Shown here: positions 1 through 12,786 of the stretch, piece after piece
Layout: every line of letters starts with the position of its first letter
Position numbering within the stretch: the stretch's first letter is position 1
Origin: Vreelandella alkaliphila
GTDB lineage: Bacteria > Pseudomonadota > Gammaproteobacteria > Pseudomonadales > Halomonadaceae
NCBI RefSeq assembly: GCF_016107625.1
Contig: NZ_JABASV010000001.1
Span: forward strand, 620,001-684,000
Reading direction: 5' to 3'
Length of the DNA stretch: 64,000 nucleotides
Translations under genes and position numbers: made by a program
The notes under the pieces: model-generated
Database searches by the model: none
What the model was told of the DNA's origin: nothing
What the model saw: only the letters and a program-made list of their open reading frames with translations

Positions 1-1036
1 GCTCAGGAGCGAGGTGCATGGAACACGAGGCTGACAACAGCAAGCCATCGCGGCCCAATAGCCGCATCGCTTCACGGTTTAGTCGTGCGTAAGCACGCTC
101 ACCATTAGGGATATCCTTGCGCTTTTTGATAAACGCAGGCGGATCAAGAATGACCACATCAAACTGTTCGCCGTCGGCTTTCAGTGCCGCTAACGCTTCA
201 AAGGCATCGCCTTCGGCTACTGCGACCTGCTCCTGCACACCATTTAACTCAGCATTGCGTGCCACCTGATCTAGCGCTGAGGCAGAAGCATCGACACACA
301 ACACTTCCGAGGCACCGCTCGCAGCCGCCTGAACACCCCAGCCGCCCACGTAACTGAACACATCCAGCACGCGCTTGCCCGCCACTTGGCTGTTCAGCCA
401 TGCGCGGTTGACGCGATGGTCGTAGAACCATCCTGTCTTTTGGCCATTCAGAACAGGCACTGCAAAGGTAACCCCATTCTCTTCCAGTAGAACCTCGTCA
501 GGAAGTGTGCCTTTGACCACTTCAACGTGGGCTTCTAGGCCTTCCTGGCGACGGCCGCCCGTATCATTACGGAACACGATGGCATTAGGCTTAACAACTT
601 TTTCCAGCGCATCGACAATATCTTCCGCCAACGCTTGCATACCTGCGGTATTCAACTGCACCACCAGCACATCACCGAAACGGTCAATCACCAAGCCCGG
701 TAACAGGTCACCTTCACCGTGGATCAAACGGTAAAAAGGTTTATCGAACAGACGCTCACGCAGCGCCAACGCTTGGTTGAAGCGGTGTACGAATAACGAG
801 CGATCTAGGCGCATTTCTGGGTCACGCGACATCACCCGACCACAAATCAGCGAGTGCGGATTAATGTAAGCGACGCCAAGGGTTTTGCCATTGGAAGCTT
901 CAACTAACGCAGGCTCACCAGCCGCAAAGTTTTTTAGTGGCGTCTCTTTGATATCTACCTCGTTGGAGTAGATCCATAGATGGCCCGCCTTCAGGCGGCG
1001 ATCGGCATTTTTATTCAGGCGCAGGCGTTGAGTCAC
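1..1036 (-). CDS. rlmI: Class I SAM-dependent 23S rRNA m5C methyltransferase, RlmI-like (partial at window start)
   Basis: The 3' end lies outside the window; about 345 codons are visible, against roughly 396 residues in E. coli RlmI. The start is a GTG at 1036 (VTQRLRLNKNADRR), six bases after a GGAG ribosome binding site. The order fits RlmI: an N-terminal PUA-like RNA-binding region (about residues 1-75), a central EEHEE-type region, then a Rossmann methyltransferase domain with the SAM-binding motif VFSYVGGWG (about 222), the DPPAF motif IV (about 295) and the ASCSMH motif VI holding the expected catalytic cysteine. RlmI methylates C1962 of 23S rRNA in E. coli. Its close paralogue RlmK/L is larger. 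Family membership is clear; the exact target base is inferred. Confidence 0.82.
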   Translation of the reverse strand, partial: MTQRLRLNKNADRRLKAGHLWIYSNEVDIKETPLKNFAAGEPALVEASNGKTLGVAYINPHSLICGRVMSRDPEMRLDRSLFVHRFNQALALRERLFDKPFYRLIHGEGDLLPGLVIDRFGDVLVVQLNTAGMQALAEDIVDALEKVVKPNAIVFRNDTGGRRQEGLEAHVEVVKGTLPDEVLLEENGVTFAVPVLNGQKTGWFYDHRVNRAWLNSQVAGKRVLDVFSYVGGWGVQAAASGASEVLCVDASASALDQVARNAELNGVQEQVAVAEGDAFEALAALKADGEQFDVVILDPPAFIKKRKDIPNGERAYARLNREAMRLLGRDGLLLSASCSMHLAPE

Positions 1037-1117
1037 AACAATCTCCAAAAGAGCAATCTTACAAAGCACATAGACTCTGAAAGCATAGGCAAAACAGTTA
1101 ATATCAAAGAGCGGCCG

Positions 1118-1945
1118 CTAACGCTGACAACCAGGGCAAAACACGCTGGCCCGCTGGCCTAGAGTGATACGACGCAGCTCAACGCCACAGCGCAGGCAAG
1201 GCTGCCCATGGCGCCCATATACATTCAGTTGCTGGGCAAAGTAACCTGGCTCGCCCTGCCCACTGACAAAATCCCGCAGCGTGGTGCCACCTTGGGTAAT
1301 CGCTGCCGCCAGCACCTCTTTAACCGCCGCGGCTAGCTGCTGGTAACGGGCCAGGGAAATTTTCCCAGCGGCACGTCGGGGATCAATGCCCGCCATAAAT
1401 AGCGCTTCGGCAGCGTAAATATTACCCGCACCGACCACCACGCGGTTATCCATTAAAAAAGGCTTTACCGCAACGCGTTTATTACGCGATGCGTTATAGA
1501 GCCAGCGACCGTTAAACGCGTCATCCAACGGCTCAGGACCAAGGTGCGCAAGGCGCTTATCCAAGCTGCCATCGCCCTGCTGCCAGTCAACAAAACCAAA
1601 GCGACGCGGGTCATGGTAGCGCAGCACATGTCCCTTGGCCGTCACCACGTCAACATGATCATGCTTTTTAGGCAAATCGCCGACGTTTGCAATCCTTAGG
1701 CTGCCCGACATGCCCAGATGCCACAACAGCGTGGCCTCACCTTCAAGTGTCGCCACGGGAATTTGTAGGTACTTAGCGCGACGCTTTAATACGCCAACCC
1801 GAGCTCCTACTAGCCGCTCGGCTAGATCTTCGGGCACCGGCACGCGTAACCGGGTCTGGCGCACCAGCACCTCGGTAATCTCTTGCCCTTCTAAATAGGG
1901 GGCAATGCCGCGTCGCGTCGTTTCAACTTCAGGCAATTCGGGCAT
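1118..1945 (-). CDS. mutM: Formamidopyrimidine-DNA glycosylase (Fpg)
   Basis: This base-excision repair enzyme removes 8-oxoguanine and formamidopyrimidines and then cleaves the abasic site by beta,delta-elimination. The protein begins [12 protein letters not shown], so the catalytic Pro2 and Glu3 are present once Met1 is removed. A lysine of the expected Lys57 region is seen in KRRAKYLQ. The C-terminus carries the zinc finger CLRCG...FCPGCQR. The length of 275 residues is close to E. coli MutM (269). It follows rpmBG on the same strand across a terminator, so it probably has its own promoter between 1946 and 2059. No oddities. Confidence 0.97.
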   Translation of the reverse strand: MPELPEVETTRRGIAPYLEGQEITEVLVRQTRLRVPVPEDLAERLVGARVGVLKRRAKYLQIPVATLEGEATLLWHLGMSGSLRIANVGDLPKKHDHVDVVTAKGHVLRYHDPRRFGFVDWQQGDGSLDKRLAHLGPEPLDDAFNGRWLYNASRNKRVAVKPFLMDNRVVVGAGNIYAAEALFMAGIDPRRAAGKISLARYQQLAAAVKEVLAAAITQGGTTLRDFVSGQGEPGYFAQQLNVYGRHGQPCLRCGVELRRITLGQRASVFCPGCQR

Positions 1946-2059
1946 GATGAAAGTCTATGATGACAGCACCGTGACAACCATTCTGTCGCCTAAGCGGTGC
2001 CGAAGCGTAGGGACAGATACCGCCAACCTACAAAGTAAGCGGCTAAATACCGGGCATGC

Positions 2060-2086
2060 AAAAACCCGGCTTAGGGCCGGGTTTTT
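2060..2086 (-). terminator. Rho-independent terminator downstream of rpmBG
   Basis: AAAACCCGGC and GCCGGGTTTT form a strong stem with a 4-base loop. Read on the minus strand the stem ends in a T run. It lies between rpmG and mutM. The flanking A and T runs would also allow termination from the other strand. Confidence 0.85.
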
Positions 2087-2131
2087 CAACAGGCGCTCGC
2101 CTGCGGTGAAAGCCGATCATTGTAATCGCGA

Positions 2132-2287
2132 TTACTTGATCTTAGCTTCCTTGTAGATAACGTGCTTACGGACGACCGGGTCGTATTTCTTGAATTCGAA
2201 CTTATCCGGTGTATTCCGCTTGTTCTTATCAGTGGTGTAGAAGTGGCCTGTACCGGCACTAGACACCAGCTTGATCTTATCGCGCAT
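2132..2287 (-). CDS. rpmG: 50S ribosomal protein L33
   Basis: A 51-residue basic protein, [19 protein letters not shown]...EAKIK, with the [21 protein letters not shown] signature of L33. It lacks the zinc-binding cysteine pairs (a C-minus L33), as in E. coli. It is a component of the large ribosomal subunit near the E site. The gene lies 25 bases after rpmB and shares its promoter and the terminator at 2060-2086. Confidence 0.97.
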   Translation of the reverse strand: MRDKIKLVSSAGTGHFYTTDKNKRNTPDKFEFKKYDPVVRKHVIYKEAKIK

Positions 2288-2312
2288 GGTTTAACTCTCC
2301 CAAAATGCTAGC

Positions 2313-2549
2313 TTAGATGGCGTCGCCGCGTTTGCGGATATCAGCCAGAACCGTTTCGATACCTTTCTTGTCGATGATACGCATTCCTTTAGAGGAAACG
2401 CGCAGCTTGACGAAGCGGTTTTCAGATTCAACCCAAAAACGATGGGTGTGCAGGTTCGGCAAGAAACGACGACGTGTCTTACGCTGGGAGTGAGAAACGT
2501 TATTACCAGTTACCGGACGCTTGCCGGTAACCTGACATACTTTGGACAT
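2313..2549 (-). CDS. rpmB: 50S ribosomal protein L28
   Basis: A 78-residue protein starting [17 protein letters not shown]. The start at 2549 is chosen because GGAGGCTCTC precedes this ATG and because L28 proteins begin here; a longer frame exists upstream but is not conserved. It is a large-subunit component. The rpmB-rpmG order matches E. coli, where radC lies just upstream, as it does here (2800-3474). Confidence 0.97.
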   Translation of the reverse strand: MSKVCQVTGKRPVTGNNVSHSQRKTRRRFLPNLHTHRFWVESENRFVKLRVSSKGMRIIDKKGIETVLADIRKRGDAI

Positions 2550-2676
2550 GAGAGCCTCCAACCGCTTGGCGAGTTGTTCAAAACTGTCGGGCAAACCGGA
2601 GCAGGGAGGGAGTCGACGCAGTTAACTGCCTAGCTGTACCCAAATCCGTTATTCAACCCAAGTTTAAAGGTGGCAC

Positions 2677-2705
2677 TTTATACCAGAGCACCCGGCTACC
2701 AGCAA
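2677..2705 (-). promoter_or_regulatory. Sigma-70 type promoter for rpmB-rpmG
   Basis: On the minus strand, TTGCTG (-35, 2705-2700) and TATAAA (-10, 2682-2677) are separated by exactly 17 bases, about 130 bases before the rpmB start. Five of six -35 bases and five of six -10 bases match the consensus. Confidence 0.6.
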
Positions 2706-2799
2706 GCAAAAACGCCCCAAAATGCCAAAAAAGGCATCTTTTGGACAATTTACTTAGGTAAACGACGAGATTTTGACGTCGCACCATTTTGATTAATTG

Positions 2800-3474
2800 C
2801 TATAGCCAACCGCGCTCGGCAAACGAAACCACGTTACCGTCCCCCACCACGAAATGATCAAGCACTCGCACATCGAAGAGTGCAAGGGCATCTTTTAGAC
2901 GTTCAGTAATACGTCGATCAGCATCGCTTGGTTCAGCAACACCCGATGGGTGGTTGTGAGCCAGGATGACAGCACCAGCGTGTAATTCAAGCGCACGCTT
3001 GGCTACTTCGCGGGGGTAAACGGATGCGCTGTCTAGGGTACCGCGAAACAGGGATTCATAGCGAATAATTCGATGCTGTGTATCTAAAAAAAGCACGGCA
3101 AACTCTTCATGACCCAGATGACGAAGCTGGGAGCTTAAGTAATGACGCACAAGCGACGGCGATGTGAGCGCATTGCCACGGGCAAGCTGGCTCGCCAAAT
3201 GACGCCTAGAAAGCTCCAGGGTCGCCTGAAGCTGGGCAAATTTCGCACTACCAAGCCCTCGAGCCGCACAAAACTGATCCTGATCCGCCTCCAAAAGCTG
3301 CCTCAAACCACCGAAACTGGCCAACAGATCCCGTGCCAGATCCACTGCAGAGCGCCCCTGCACGCCTACTCGCAAAAAAATGGCCAGTAGCTCGGCATCT
3401 GAAAGCGCCTGCACCCCCATGTTCAATAACTTCTCGCGTGGCCGCTCACCTTCCGGCCAGTGATTAATCCCCAT
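2800..3474 (-). CDS. radC: RadC family JAMM/MPN protein
   Basis: 224 residues from the ATG at 3474 ([17 protein letters not shown]), which follows GGAGGCGGCG; an upstream in-frame ATG at 3504 lacks a comparable site. An N-terminal helix-hairpin-helix-like UPF0758 region ([26 protein letters not shown]) is followed by the MPN domain with the metalloprotease-like motif [14 protein letters not shown] (about 170). RadC was once linked to repair, but its biochemical role is not settled. It sits between rpmB (downstream) and the divergent coaBC, the usual gammaproteobacterial context. Confidence 0.93.
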   Translation of the reverse strand: MGINHWPEGERPREKLLNMGVQALSDAELLAIFLRVGVQGRSAVDLARDLLASFGGLRQLLEADQDQFCAARGLGSAKFAQLQATLELSRRHLASQLARGNALTSPSLVRHYLSSQLRHLGHEEFAVLFLDTQHRIIRYESLFRGTLDSASVYPREVAKRALELHAGAVILAHNHPSGVAEPSDADRRITERLKDALALFDVRVLDHFVVGDGNVVSFAERGWL

Positions 3475-3627
3475 CGCCGCCTCCTTGCCCACCTCTGATA
3501 GCACCGTCCGCGTTTGCTACTACGCCCACCCAAACTGGCTTTTCCAACTGCTGCTTGAGCATGCCAAAATAACCCGTCAAATGGTATGGTACTCACCTTT
3601 AACAAACGCTACATGGGACTACCCATC

Positions 3628-4944
3628 ATGGCCTTATTATCGCCATCCCCGTTAACGTCGCTTGCTGGTAAGCGCCTGCTGCTTGGCATTAGTGCCGGCA
3701 TTGCGGCTTATAAAAGCGCGCTGATTGTTCGGTTACTCAAGCAAGCCGGCTGTGAGGTTCGCGTGGTAATGACCGAGGGTGCTCAAGCGTTTATTACGCC
3801 GTTAACGCTTCAGGCGCTTTCAGGGGAGCCGGTACGCACCTCGTTGCTTGATCCTGAAGCAGAGGCTGGCATGGGGCATATTGAGCTGGCCCGCTGGGCA
3901 GATGCCGTATTGATTGCCCCAGCAACGGCTGATTTGATCGCCCGATTAGTGCATGGCATGGCTGACGACTTGCTAACCACTCTGTGCCTAGCCTGTGAAG
4001 CACCCAAGTTGATTGCACCGGCCATGAATCAGGCCATGTGGCGACACCCTGCAACTCAACGCAACGTCTCTCAGCTAGCCTGCGATGGCTGGCAGTTGAT
4101 CGGGCCAGCGGCTGGTGACCAAGCGTGTGGCGACATCGGTCCTGGGCGAATGAGCGAACCAGAGGTTATTGTTGATTTCTTAGCACAGCATTTTGCTTCT
4201 GCTGCCAAATCACCAGCATCAGCCTCTGCGCCGCACGTAGTGATTACTGCGGGCCCCACCCGCGAGGCGCTAGATCCCGTGCGCTATCTATCCAATCACA
4301 GCTCAGGGAAAATGGGTTATGCACTGGCCGCTGAAGCTGCCGCCCAAGGAGCACGGGTGACGCTGATAAGCGGCCCAGTTAATCTCCCCACTCCTCTCGG
4401 CGTTGAACGCATCGATGTGGAAACCGCTGCACAAATGCATCACGAAGCGTTAACACTCGCCCCCCATGCTGGCCTATTTATTGGCTGCGCTGCGGTCGCT
4501 GACTACCGCGCTGCCAGCGCTGCCGAGCACAAAATCAAAAAAACCGACGACAGCGATACGCTAACGCTTACGCTGGTCAAGAATCCTGACATTATTGCCG
4601 ATGTTTCCGCACTGCCTACTAACCAACGCCCTTTTGTGGTGGGCTTCGCCGCCGAGACTCAGGATGTCGCTCGCTATGCAGAAGATAAATTGACCCGCAA
4701 AGGGCTAGATATGATCGTAGCCAACGACGTTTCCCAGCAGGGGCTCGGTTTTGGCAGCGATAACAATGCCGCTCTGCTGCTGTGGCGCTCTGCGACGGGA
4801 ACCAATCAACGGGAAGCCCCACCTCAGCCTAAAACCCAGCTAGCCGCGCTAATTATTCGTCACGCACTATCACTACTGCCTTCTCAACGGCCATCTCAAC
4901 CACCTTCTCAATTATCCTCTCAATCCTCCGGAGAATTATCATGA
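3628..4944 (+). CDS. coaBC: Bifunctional phosphopantothenoylcysteine decarboxylase / phosphopantothenate-cysteine ligase
   Basis: It catalyses two consecutive steps of coenzyme A synthesis. The CoaC flavoprotein half carries [18 protein letters not shown] near the N-terminus, an APAMNQAMW segment and GPGRMSEP. The CoaB half begins at [17 protein letters not shown] (about 205) with the [10 protein letters not shown] nucleotide-binding loop, KNPDIIAD and FVVGFAAET. The start at 3628 ([20 protein letters not shown]) is chosen from family length; in-frame ATGs at 3586 and 3613 are alternatives and none has a strong ribosome binding site. The C-terminal tail is a low-complexity PSQ-rich extension. 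Its stop overlaps the dut start by four bases (ATGA). Confidence 0.95.
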   Translation: MALLSPSPLTSLAGKRLLLGISAGIAAYKSALIVRLLKQAGCEVRVVMTEGAQAFITPLTLQALSGEPVRTSLLDPEAEAGMGHIELARWADAVLIAPATADLIARLVHGMADDLLTTLCLACEAPKLIAPAMNQAMWRHPATQRNVSQLACDGWQLIGPAAGDQACGDIGPGRMSEPEVIVDFLAQHFASAAKSPASASAPHVVITAGPTREALDPVRYLSNHSSGKMGYALAAEAAAQGARVTLISGPVNLPTPLGVERIDVETAAQMHHEALTLAPHAGLFIGCAAVADYRAASAAEHKIKKTDDSDTLTLTLVKNPDIIADVSALPTNQRPFVVGFAAETQDVARYAEDKLTRKGLDMIVANDVSQQGLGFGSDNNAALLLWRSATGTNQREAPPQPKTQLAALIIRHALSLLPSQRPSQPPSQLSSQSSGELS

Positions 4945-5402
4945 GCGGTTCTCGCCCACGCCTGCAGTGCAAAGTATTGGATGAACGCCTGCACGACTAC
5001 CTCCCCTCTTATGCAACAACAGGCTCAGCGGGGATGGATTTGCGAGCACTGCTAGATGAGCCACTGGTGCTTGCACCTGGTGACTGCCAGTTAGTGCGAA
5101 CAGGCCTTGCCATTTACATAGAAGACCCTAGCTTGGCGGGTATGATTTTGCCTCGCTCCGGGCTAGGTCATAAGCACGGTATCGTGCTGGGCAACCTCGT
5201 CGGGCTCATCGACTCTGATTACCAGGGCGAACTGATGGTATCGGTTTGGAACCGTGGTCAAAGCAGTTTTACGTTATCGCCCTTTGAGCGTCTCGCTCAA
5301 TATGTCGTTGTTCCTGTCGTGCAAGCAGAACTTACCATTGTTGATGCCTTTGAAGACTCCACTCGCGGCAGCGGTGGTTTTGGCAGCACAGGCAGCCAAT
5401 AA
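4941..5402 (+). CDS. dut: Deoxyuridine 5'-triphosphate nucleotidohydrolase (dUTPase)
   Basis: A trimeric dUTPase of 153 residues that hydrolyses dUTP to dUMP and PPi. The family motifs appear in order: AGMDLRA (motif 1), [11 protein letters not shown] (motif 2), [11 protein letters not shown] (motif 3 with the catalytic Asp), RLAQYVV (motif 4) and the flexible C-terminal [10 protein letters not shown] (motif 5). ATGA overlap with coaBC indicates translational coupling, and the coaBC-dut-algC-argB order is that of Pseudomonas. Confidence 0.97.
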   Translation: MSGSRPRLQCKVLDERLHDYLPSYATTGSAGMDLRALLDEPLVLAPGDCQLVRTGLAIYIEDPSLAGMILPRSGLGHKHGIVLGNLVGLIDSDYQGELMVSVWNRGQSSFTLSPFERLAQYVVVPVVQAELTIVDAFEDSTRGSGGFGSTGSQ

Positions 5403-5438
5403 GCCAAGCGCTGTTTTAGCGCATATCTAGGAGCGACA

Positions 5439-6821
5439 ATGAACGTACCTGCGTCGATATTTCGTGCTTACGACATTCGCGGCATTGTGGGCGATACGCT
5501 GAGCGAGGCCACCACCGAACTCATTGGCCGAGCTATTGGTTCTGAAGCCGCCGCTCGAGGCGAGCAAACGGTCATTGTTGCCCGTGATGGACGACTTTCC
5601 GGGCCTCACCTGCAAGCAGCGCTGATTCGCGGCCTAACAGCCTCAGGACAAGACGTTATAGACATCGGCATGGTGCCTACCCCCGTGCTTTATTTCGCCA
5701 CCCACACACTGCCTGAAAGCTGCTCTGGGGTAATGCTAACCGGCAGTCACAATCCACCTGACTACAACGGCTTCAAAATCGTCTTAGCGGGTGAAACGCT
5801 CTCCGGTGATGCTATCACCGCCCTCTATGAGCGCATCCAAGCAAACGACCTAACCAGCGGCCAAGGCAGCGTTCGCCGGCATGACCTACGCACGGCGTAT
5901 CTTGAAAGAATTATTAACGACATCCATATCGAGCGCCCACTGAGCGCAGTTGTGGATTGTGGCAACGGGGTCGCCGGAGAGTTGGGCCCGCAGCTTATTG
6001 AGCGCCTGGGGGTAAAAACCACCCCATTATTTGCCGACATTGATGGGCACTTCCCGAACCACCACCCCGACCCAGGCAAACCTGAAAACCTACGCGACTT
6101 GATCCACAGCGTTAAGGAAACAGGTGCCGATATTGGCTTGGCTTTTGACGGCGACGGCGACCGTTTAGGCGTTGTCACGCCAAGTGGCCGTATGATCTAC
6201 CCTGACCACCTACTGATGGTATTTGCAGCTGATATGCTGTCACGCACCCCCGGTGCCAAGGTGATCTTCGACATCAAATGCACAGGTAACCTGGCGCGAG
6301 TTATTAGCGACGCTGGCGGCAAGCCTGAAATGTGGCGCACCGGGCATTCACTAATCAAGGCACGCATGCGGGAAACCGGCGCTGAACTGGGCGGTGAAAT
6401 GAGCGGGCATATTTTCTTCAAGGAGCGCTGGTATGGCTTCGACGACGGCATCTACGCCGCGGCCCGCTTGCTTGAAATTCTAGCCCGCCACCCCGGCAGT
6501 GCTGATGAACTGTTTGATCAATTTCCACAAGATATCAGCACGCCTGAAATTAATATCGCGGTCGCTGATGAAGAAAAATTTCCGCTTATCAAGAAGCTTG
6601 CTAGAGAGGGCGACTTCGGCGAAGGTATCAAAACCACGATTGATGGCATTCGCGTGGACTATGCCGATGGCTGGGGACTGTGCCGAGCCTCTAACACCAC
6701 TCCTGCGCTAGTACTGCGCTTTGAGGGTAGCGATGCCGCGGCACTTAGCCGAATAAAACAGCGCTTTGCCAATGCGCTGGAGAAAATTTCACCAACGCTG
6801 ATGATTCCTGAACCTCAATAA
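5439..6821 (+). CDS. algC: Phosphomannomutase / phosphoglucomutase
   Basis: An alpha-D-phosphohexomutase of 460 residues interconverting mannose-6-P/mannose-1-P and glucose-6-P/glucose-1-P for envelope polysaccharide precursors. Visible motifs are the phosphoserine loop TGSHNPPDYNGFK (about residue 105), the metal-binding loop DGDGDR (about 240), the sugar-recognition loop GEMSGHIFF (about 325) and the phosphate-binding RASNTTPAL near the C-terminus. Length and context (dut upstream, argB downstream) match Pseudomonas AlgC. AGGAGCGACA precedes the start. Confidence 0.94.
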   Translation: MNVPASIFRAYDIRGIVGDTLSEATTELIGRAIGSEAAARGEQTVIVARDGRLSGPHLQAALIRGLTASGQDVIDIGMVPTPVLYFATHTLPESCSGVMLTGSHNPPDYNGFKIVLAGETLSGDAITALYERIQANDLTSGQGSVRRHDLRTAYLERIINDIHIERPLSAVVDCGNGVAGELGPQLIERLGVKTTPLFADIDGHFPNHHPDPGKPENLRDLIHSVKETGADIGLAFDGDGDRLGVVTPSGRMIYPDHLLMVFAADMLSRTPGAKVIFDIKCTGNLARVISDAGGKPEMWRTGHSLIKARMRETGAELGGEMSGHIFFKERWYGFDDGIYAAARLLEILARHPGSADELFDQFPQDISTPEINIAVADEEKFPLIKKLAREGDFGEGIKTTIDGIRVDYADGWGLCRASNTTPALVLRFEGSDAAALSRIKQRFANALEKISPTLMIPEPQ

Positions 6822-6859
6822 CGTGGATAGATACGACAGGGTGAACAGAAGAAAAGTGA

Positions 6860-7888
<1,029 letters not shown>

Positions 7889-7909
7889 CCGCGACGGAGG
7901 GCTAACGTC

Positions 7910-8518
7910 ATGAGTGACGAACAAAAACCTCGCCGCCGCGAGCAAATCCTGCAAGCGTTAGCCGTTATGCTGGAAGAGGATAGCGGCAAGCGTATTACAA
8001 CCGCTGCGCTTGCCCGCCAGGTTGGCGTCTCAGAAGCAGCGCTGTACCGGCATTTCCCCAGCAAAGCGCGCATGTTTGAGGGGCTGATCGACTTCATTGA
8101 AGAAAGCATCTTTGCGCGTATTACCCGCATCCTAGAAGATATCCCCGATGCGGCGTCTCGATGCGGCACCATCTTGGCCTTGCTTCTAGGCTTTGCCGAA
8201 AAAAACCCTGGACTTGCCAGGGTACTGGGAGGCGATGTACTGACTGGCGAAACGGCCCGGCTGCGCCAGCGCGTTCACCAACTGTTTGAACGGCTGGAAA
8301 CCCAGCTAAAACAGATACTGCGGGAGGCCGAGCTGCGCGAGGGGCTGCGCACCAGCATATCGGCTTCAGCAGCAGCCAACCTGCTGATCGCTCAGGCTGA
8401 AGGGCGTATTTCTCAGTATGTGCGCAGTGATTTCAAGCGCTTACCAACCGAGTACTGGGAAGACCAATGGGCGCTGCTGTCTAGCCAGCTGTTACGAGCA
8501 GCCGTACAACCAGCTTAG
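7910..8518 (+). CDS. slmA: Nucleoid occlusion factor SlmA (TetR family)
   Basis: 202 residues. An N-terminal TetR helix-turn-helix ([24 protein letters not shown], about 30-52) is followed by an all-helical domain. SlmA bound at its chromosomal sites disrupts FtsZ assembly over the nucleoid. The diagnostic features are the alignment along the whole length ([31 protein letters not shown]) and its place in the coaBC-dut neighbourhood, as in E. coli. It begins 21 bases after argB behind a GGAGGG-like site. Confidence 0.93.
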   Translation: MSDEQKPRRREQILQALAVMLEEDSGKRITTAALARQVGVSEAALYRHFPSKARMFEGLIDFIEESIFARITRILEDIPDAASRCGTILALLLGFAEKNPGLARVLGGDVLTGETARLRQRVHQLFERLETQLKQILREAELREGLRTSISASAAANLLIAQAEGRISQYVRSDFKRLPTEYWEDQWALLSSQLLRAAVQPA

Positions 8519-8551
8519 AAAGCGGTGACACAACATGCACGCCCAATAAAA

Positions 8552-8580
8552 ACGCCCCGAAGGCAGAGCTTTCGGGGCGT
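8552..8580. terminator. Bidirectional terminator between slmA and rpoH
   Basis: ACGCCCCGAA pairs with TTCGGGGCGT around a 9-base loop. An A-rich run precedes it and a T-containing run follows, so it can serve both converging genes. Confidence 0.85.
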
Positions 8581-8612
8581 TTATCTTATGCTTAACCGAT
8601 ATGTGTACGTGA

Positions 8613-9479
8613 TTAAGCAGCGATAGCTTCGCCCATTTTTTGGCGCAGTTTTTTCATCGCATTCTTTTCGAGCTGGCGAATGCGCTCAGCGCTGACGCCA
8701 TAAACATCGGCCAGATCGTGCAGTGTCGCTTTGTTATCAGTGAGCCAGCGACGCTGCAAGATGTCTCGCGAACGCTCATCAAGGCCTTTCAAGGCTAGCT
8801 GTAAGCGACGCGTTGAATCTTCCTCAAAGTTGCTGTCTTCCAGCAGCGTCGCTGGATCAGCGGAAGCGTCATCTAAAAAATACGCCGGTGCTTGATAGGT
8901 GCTCTCTTCGTCGTCGCTAGGAGACGCATCAAAACCCGCATCGTAAGCCGACAGACGTCCTTCCATATCGCGCACTACTTCTGGCTTTACGTTGAGGTCT
9001 TCCGCAATCGCGTTAACTTCATCGTTGTTTAGCCAGGCTAAGCGTTTTTTGGCGCTACGCAGGTTAAAAAACAGCTTGCGCTGAGCTTTCGTGGTGGCAA
9101 TTTTGACAATACGCCAATTACGCAACACAAACTCGTGAATTTCCGCTTTGATCCAATGCACGGCAAATGAGACCAAGCGAACGCCCTGATTAGGGTCGAA
9201 ACGCTTAACGGCTTTCATCAGACCGACGTTACCTTCTTGAATCAGGTCAGCCTGTGGCAGACCATAACCCGAGTAACTACGAGCAATATGCACAACAAAA
9301 CGCAGGTGCGATAGCACCAAACGGCGTGCTGCTTCCAAGTCACCTTCATCGTGGAGGCGGAATGCAAGCTCACGCTCTTCATCAACGCTTAGTACGGGGA
9401 TGCCGTTAACCGCTTGAATATAGCCGCCCAGATCGTGACCTGGAGAAAGCTGACCCACCGGTAGAAGACTAGTGCTCAT
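8613..9479 (-). CDS. rpoH: RNA polymerase heat-shock sigma factor sigma-32
   Basis: 288 residues. Region 2 contains the core-binding and -10 recognition segment ([41 protein letters not shown]). It is followed directly by the RpoH box QRKLFFNLR, which marks this sigma as RpoH and not RpoD or RpoS. Region 4 contains the helix-turn-helix [27 protein letters not shown]. It directs transcription of chaperone and protease genes. The ftsY-ftsE-ftsX-rpoH order matches E. coli. AAGGGAG lies 10 bases before the ATG. E. coli rpoH mRNA is a thermosensor; I could not test that here. Confidence 0.97.
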   Translation of the reverse strand: MSTSLLPVGQLSPGHDLGGYIQAVNGIPVLSVDEERELAFRLHDEGDLEAARRLVLSHLRFVVHIARSYSGYGLPQADLIQEGNVGLMKAVKRFDPNQGVRLVSFAVHWIKAEIHEFVLRNWRIVKIATTKAQRKLFFNLRSAKKRLAWLNNDEVNAIAEDLNVKPEVVRDMEGRLSAYDAGFDASPSDDEESTYQAPAYFLDDASADPATLLEDSNFEEDSTRRLQLALKGLDERSRDILQRRWLTDNKATLHDLADVYGVSAERIRQLEKNAMKKLRQKMGEAIAA

Positions 9480-9632
9480 GTGCAGGTGGTCTCCCTTAAA
9501 ACCTATCGTGGTTGGTGTTCCGTTAACTCTAAGACCTTAGCCTAAGCATAAGGTTCAAATGACCGATGCATTCACTGCATAAGACACAAAACGGGGTGGA
9601 AATTCCCGCTACTGACCGCATAACAAACATAA

Positions 9633-10673
9633 TCAACGCGGGCGTATGCTAGAGAGATGGCGTGTAACAGCCAACCAAGCTCCCAGCCAGCCCAATAGTG
9701 TACTGCAAGATAGCAGAATTGTAGAGCCTGTCACATCTAACTGCGGCAACACAAAGTTCGCTCCGTAGCTTGCCGCCAAGGCAGCAACAGGCATCGACAG
9801 CCAGTGGTTGCAAAATCCCAACAATCCCAGCGCCAGCAGACCGCCCCCCACGCCGTACCAAGCCCCGCTATAGAGGAAGGGGCGACGGACAAAGGCATGG
9901 GTCGCGCCAATGAGCATCACTACTTCGATTTCTCGTCGTCGGCTCTCAACCGAAAGACGGATAGTGTTGCCCACCACTAGCAGCACACCACAGCCAAACA
10001 ACACCCCAAGCGCGAGCGCCACCCGTCGCCCAAGATCCGCCAAATGACGTAAACGCTCTACCCACGCCAAATCCACGCGCACCTCGTCTACCCCAGAGAA
10101 CTCCTCCAAGCGCTGTGCCAGTTGTGCCATAGCTGCAGGCTCAACGCTCTGTGGATAAATCACAATACTGGCCGGCAGTGGATTATCTTCCAGCCCTGCC
10201 AGGGTATCTTCAATACCAAGGGACTGCTGAAACTCAACCATACCTTGCTCGGCACTGATAATGCGGGTCGTTTCGACACCTTCGTCCGCGATGACCGCTT
10301 CTTCAATGCGAACGGACTGTGCAGCGTCTACGGTCGTTTCCAAATAAACGGTGAGGGTTGCACTCTCATCCAGTTCTGCGTCTAGCAGCTTAGCGCTGTC
10401 CAAGGTTAACCAAAGCGCCGCAGGCAAGACTAACGCAATGGCGATGGCCAGCATGGTTAGCAAATTACCCACAGGATGACGTACCAGGCGATAAAGGCTA
10501 TCCAGTGCCATTGCACGATGATGGCGTCCCCAGGCGCGTAAGCGGCTGCTAAAACGTGTTTGCTGTGAACGTGCGCCACGCCGCTCGGCGTGTGGCTCAC
10601 TGGGAGTTCTGGCCGATTGTCGCTTACCTTTGGGCGCTGCGCCTATAGGACGGGGTGCCGCGGCACGTTTCAT
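9633..10673 (-). CDS. ftsX: Cell division ABC transporter permease FtsX
   Basis: 346 residues. A long basic cytoplasmic N-terminus (about 1-70, rich in Arg, Ala and Pro) precedes TM1 (LLTMLAIAIALVLPAALWL). The periplasmic loop (about 95-215) activates cell wall hydrolases through EnvC in E. coli. Three further helices follow (VALALGVLFGCGVLLVV, GVGGGLLALGLLGF, ILLSCSTLLGWLGAWLAV). It overlaps ftsE by four bases, as usual for this coupled pair at the divisome. Confidence 0.94.
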   Translation of the reverse strand: MKRAAAPRPIGAAPKGKRQSARTPSEPHAERRGARSQQTRFSSRLRAWGRHHRAMALDSLYRLVRHPVGNLLTMLAIAIALVLPAALWLTLDSAKLLDAELDESATLTVYLETTVDAAQSVRIEEAVIADEGVETTRIISAEQGMVEFQQSLGIEDTLAGLEDNPLPASIVIYPQSVEPAAMAQLAQRLEEFSGVDEVRVDLAWVERLRHLADLGRRVALALGVLFGCGVLLVVGNTIRLSVESRRREIEVVMLIGATHAFVRRPFLYSGAWYGVGGGLLALGLLGFCNHWLSMPVAALAASYGANFVLPQLDVTGSTILLSCSTLLGWLGAWLAVTRHLSSIRPR

Positions 10674-11334
10674 ACGGCCCCCTCATCTGCCACCAGACGA
10701 CCATCTTGCAAACGCAAAATGCGGTGACGTAGTCGCGCAATCAGCGCTAAGTCGTGACTGGCAATCATCACGGTGGTGCCAATACGGTTGAAGTCTTCAA
10801 ACAGCGCCATAATATCGGCAGAAAGCTGTGGGTCTAAGTTACCGGTAGGTTCATCAGCAAGCAGCAGAGCTGGCTTATTAACCACTGCGCGCGCAATGCC
10901 CACTCGCTGCTGCTCGCCACCGGAAAGCTCTACTGGCAGCGCTTTTTCGCGGTGTAAAAGCCCGACCTTATCCAGTGCTGCACGAACGCGCCGCGCCGTT
11001 TCACGCGGCTCTACCCCCTGGATTTCTAGCGGCAGAGATACATTGCGGAACACACTGCGATCAAACAGCAATTGGTGATCTTGAAACACCACGCCAATTT
11101 GCCGACGATAAAACGGCACTTGGCTGGCGTGGAGCTCGGCAATGTCGTGCCCAGCCACCACTACCCGGCCACGGCTAGGCTTTTCGAGGCGCATAATCAG
11201 TCGCAGCAACGAACTTTTACCAGCACCAGAATGCCCCGTCAGGAACACCATTTCGCCTCTTGCAACGCGAAAGTTGAGGTGTGCCAGCGCATCAAAGCGC
11301 CCTCCATAGCGCTTACCCACATGTTCAAAAGCGA

Positions 11335-11338
<4 letters not shown>
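10670..11338 (-). CDS. ftsE: Cell division ATP-binding protein FtsE
   Basis: 222-residue ABC ATPase. Walker A is GHSGAGKSSLL (about 36), the Q-loop lies in VVFQDHQLL, the signature is LSGGEQQRVGIARA, Walker B is LLLADEPTGNLD and the switch His is in IASHDLAL. It pairs with FtsX to couple ATP use to peptidoglycan hydrolase activation at the septum. Its start overlaps the ftsY stop and its stop overlaps the ftsX start, each by four bases. Confidence 0.96.
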
Positions 11339-12705
<1,367 letters not shown>

Positions 12706-12786
12706 CCGACTAAATAGGTGAACATTGCGATTATCCTACCATCGCAGACCAAGACTTTGGATAAGTAGCCCGCTACAATCCGCGTT

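Noticed and set aside
3586-3627. Longer N-terminus of coaBC
   Set aside because: Adds residues outside the family alignment and lacks a ribosome binding site.
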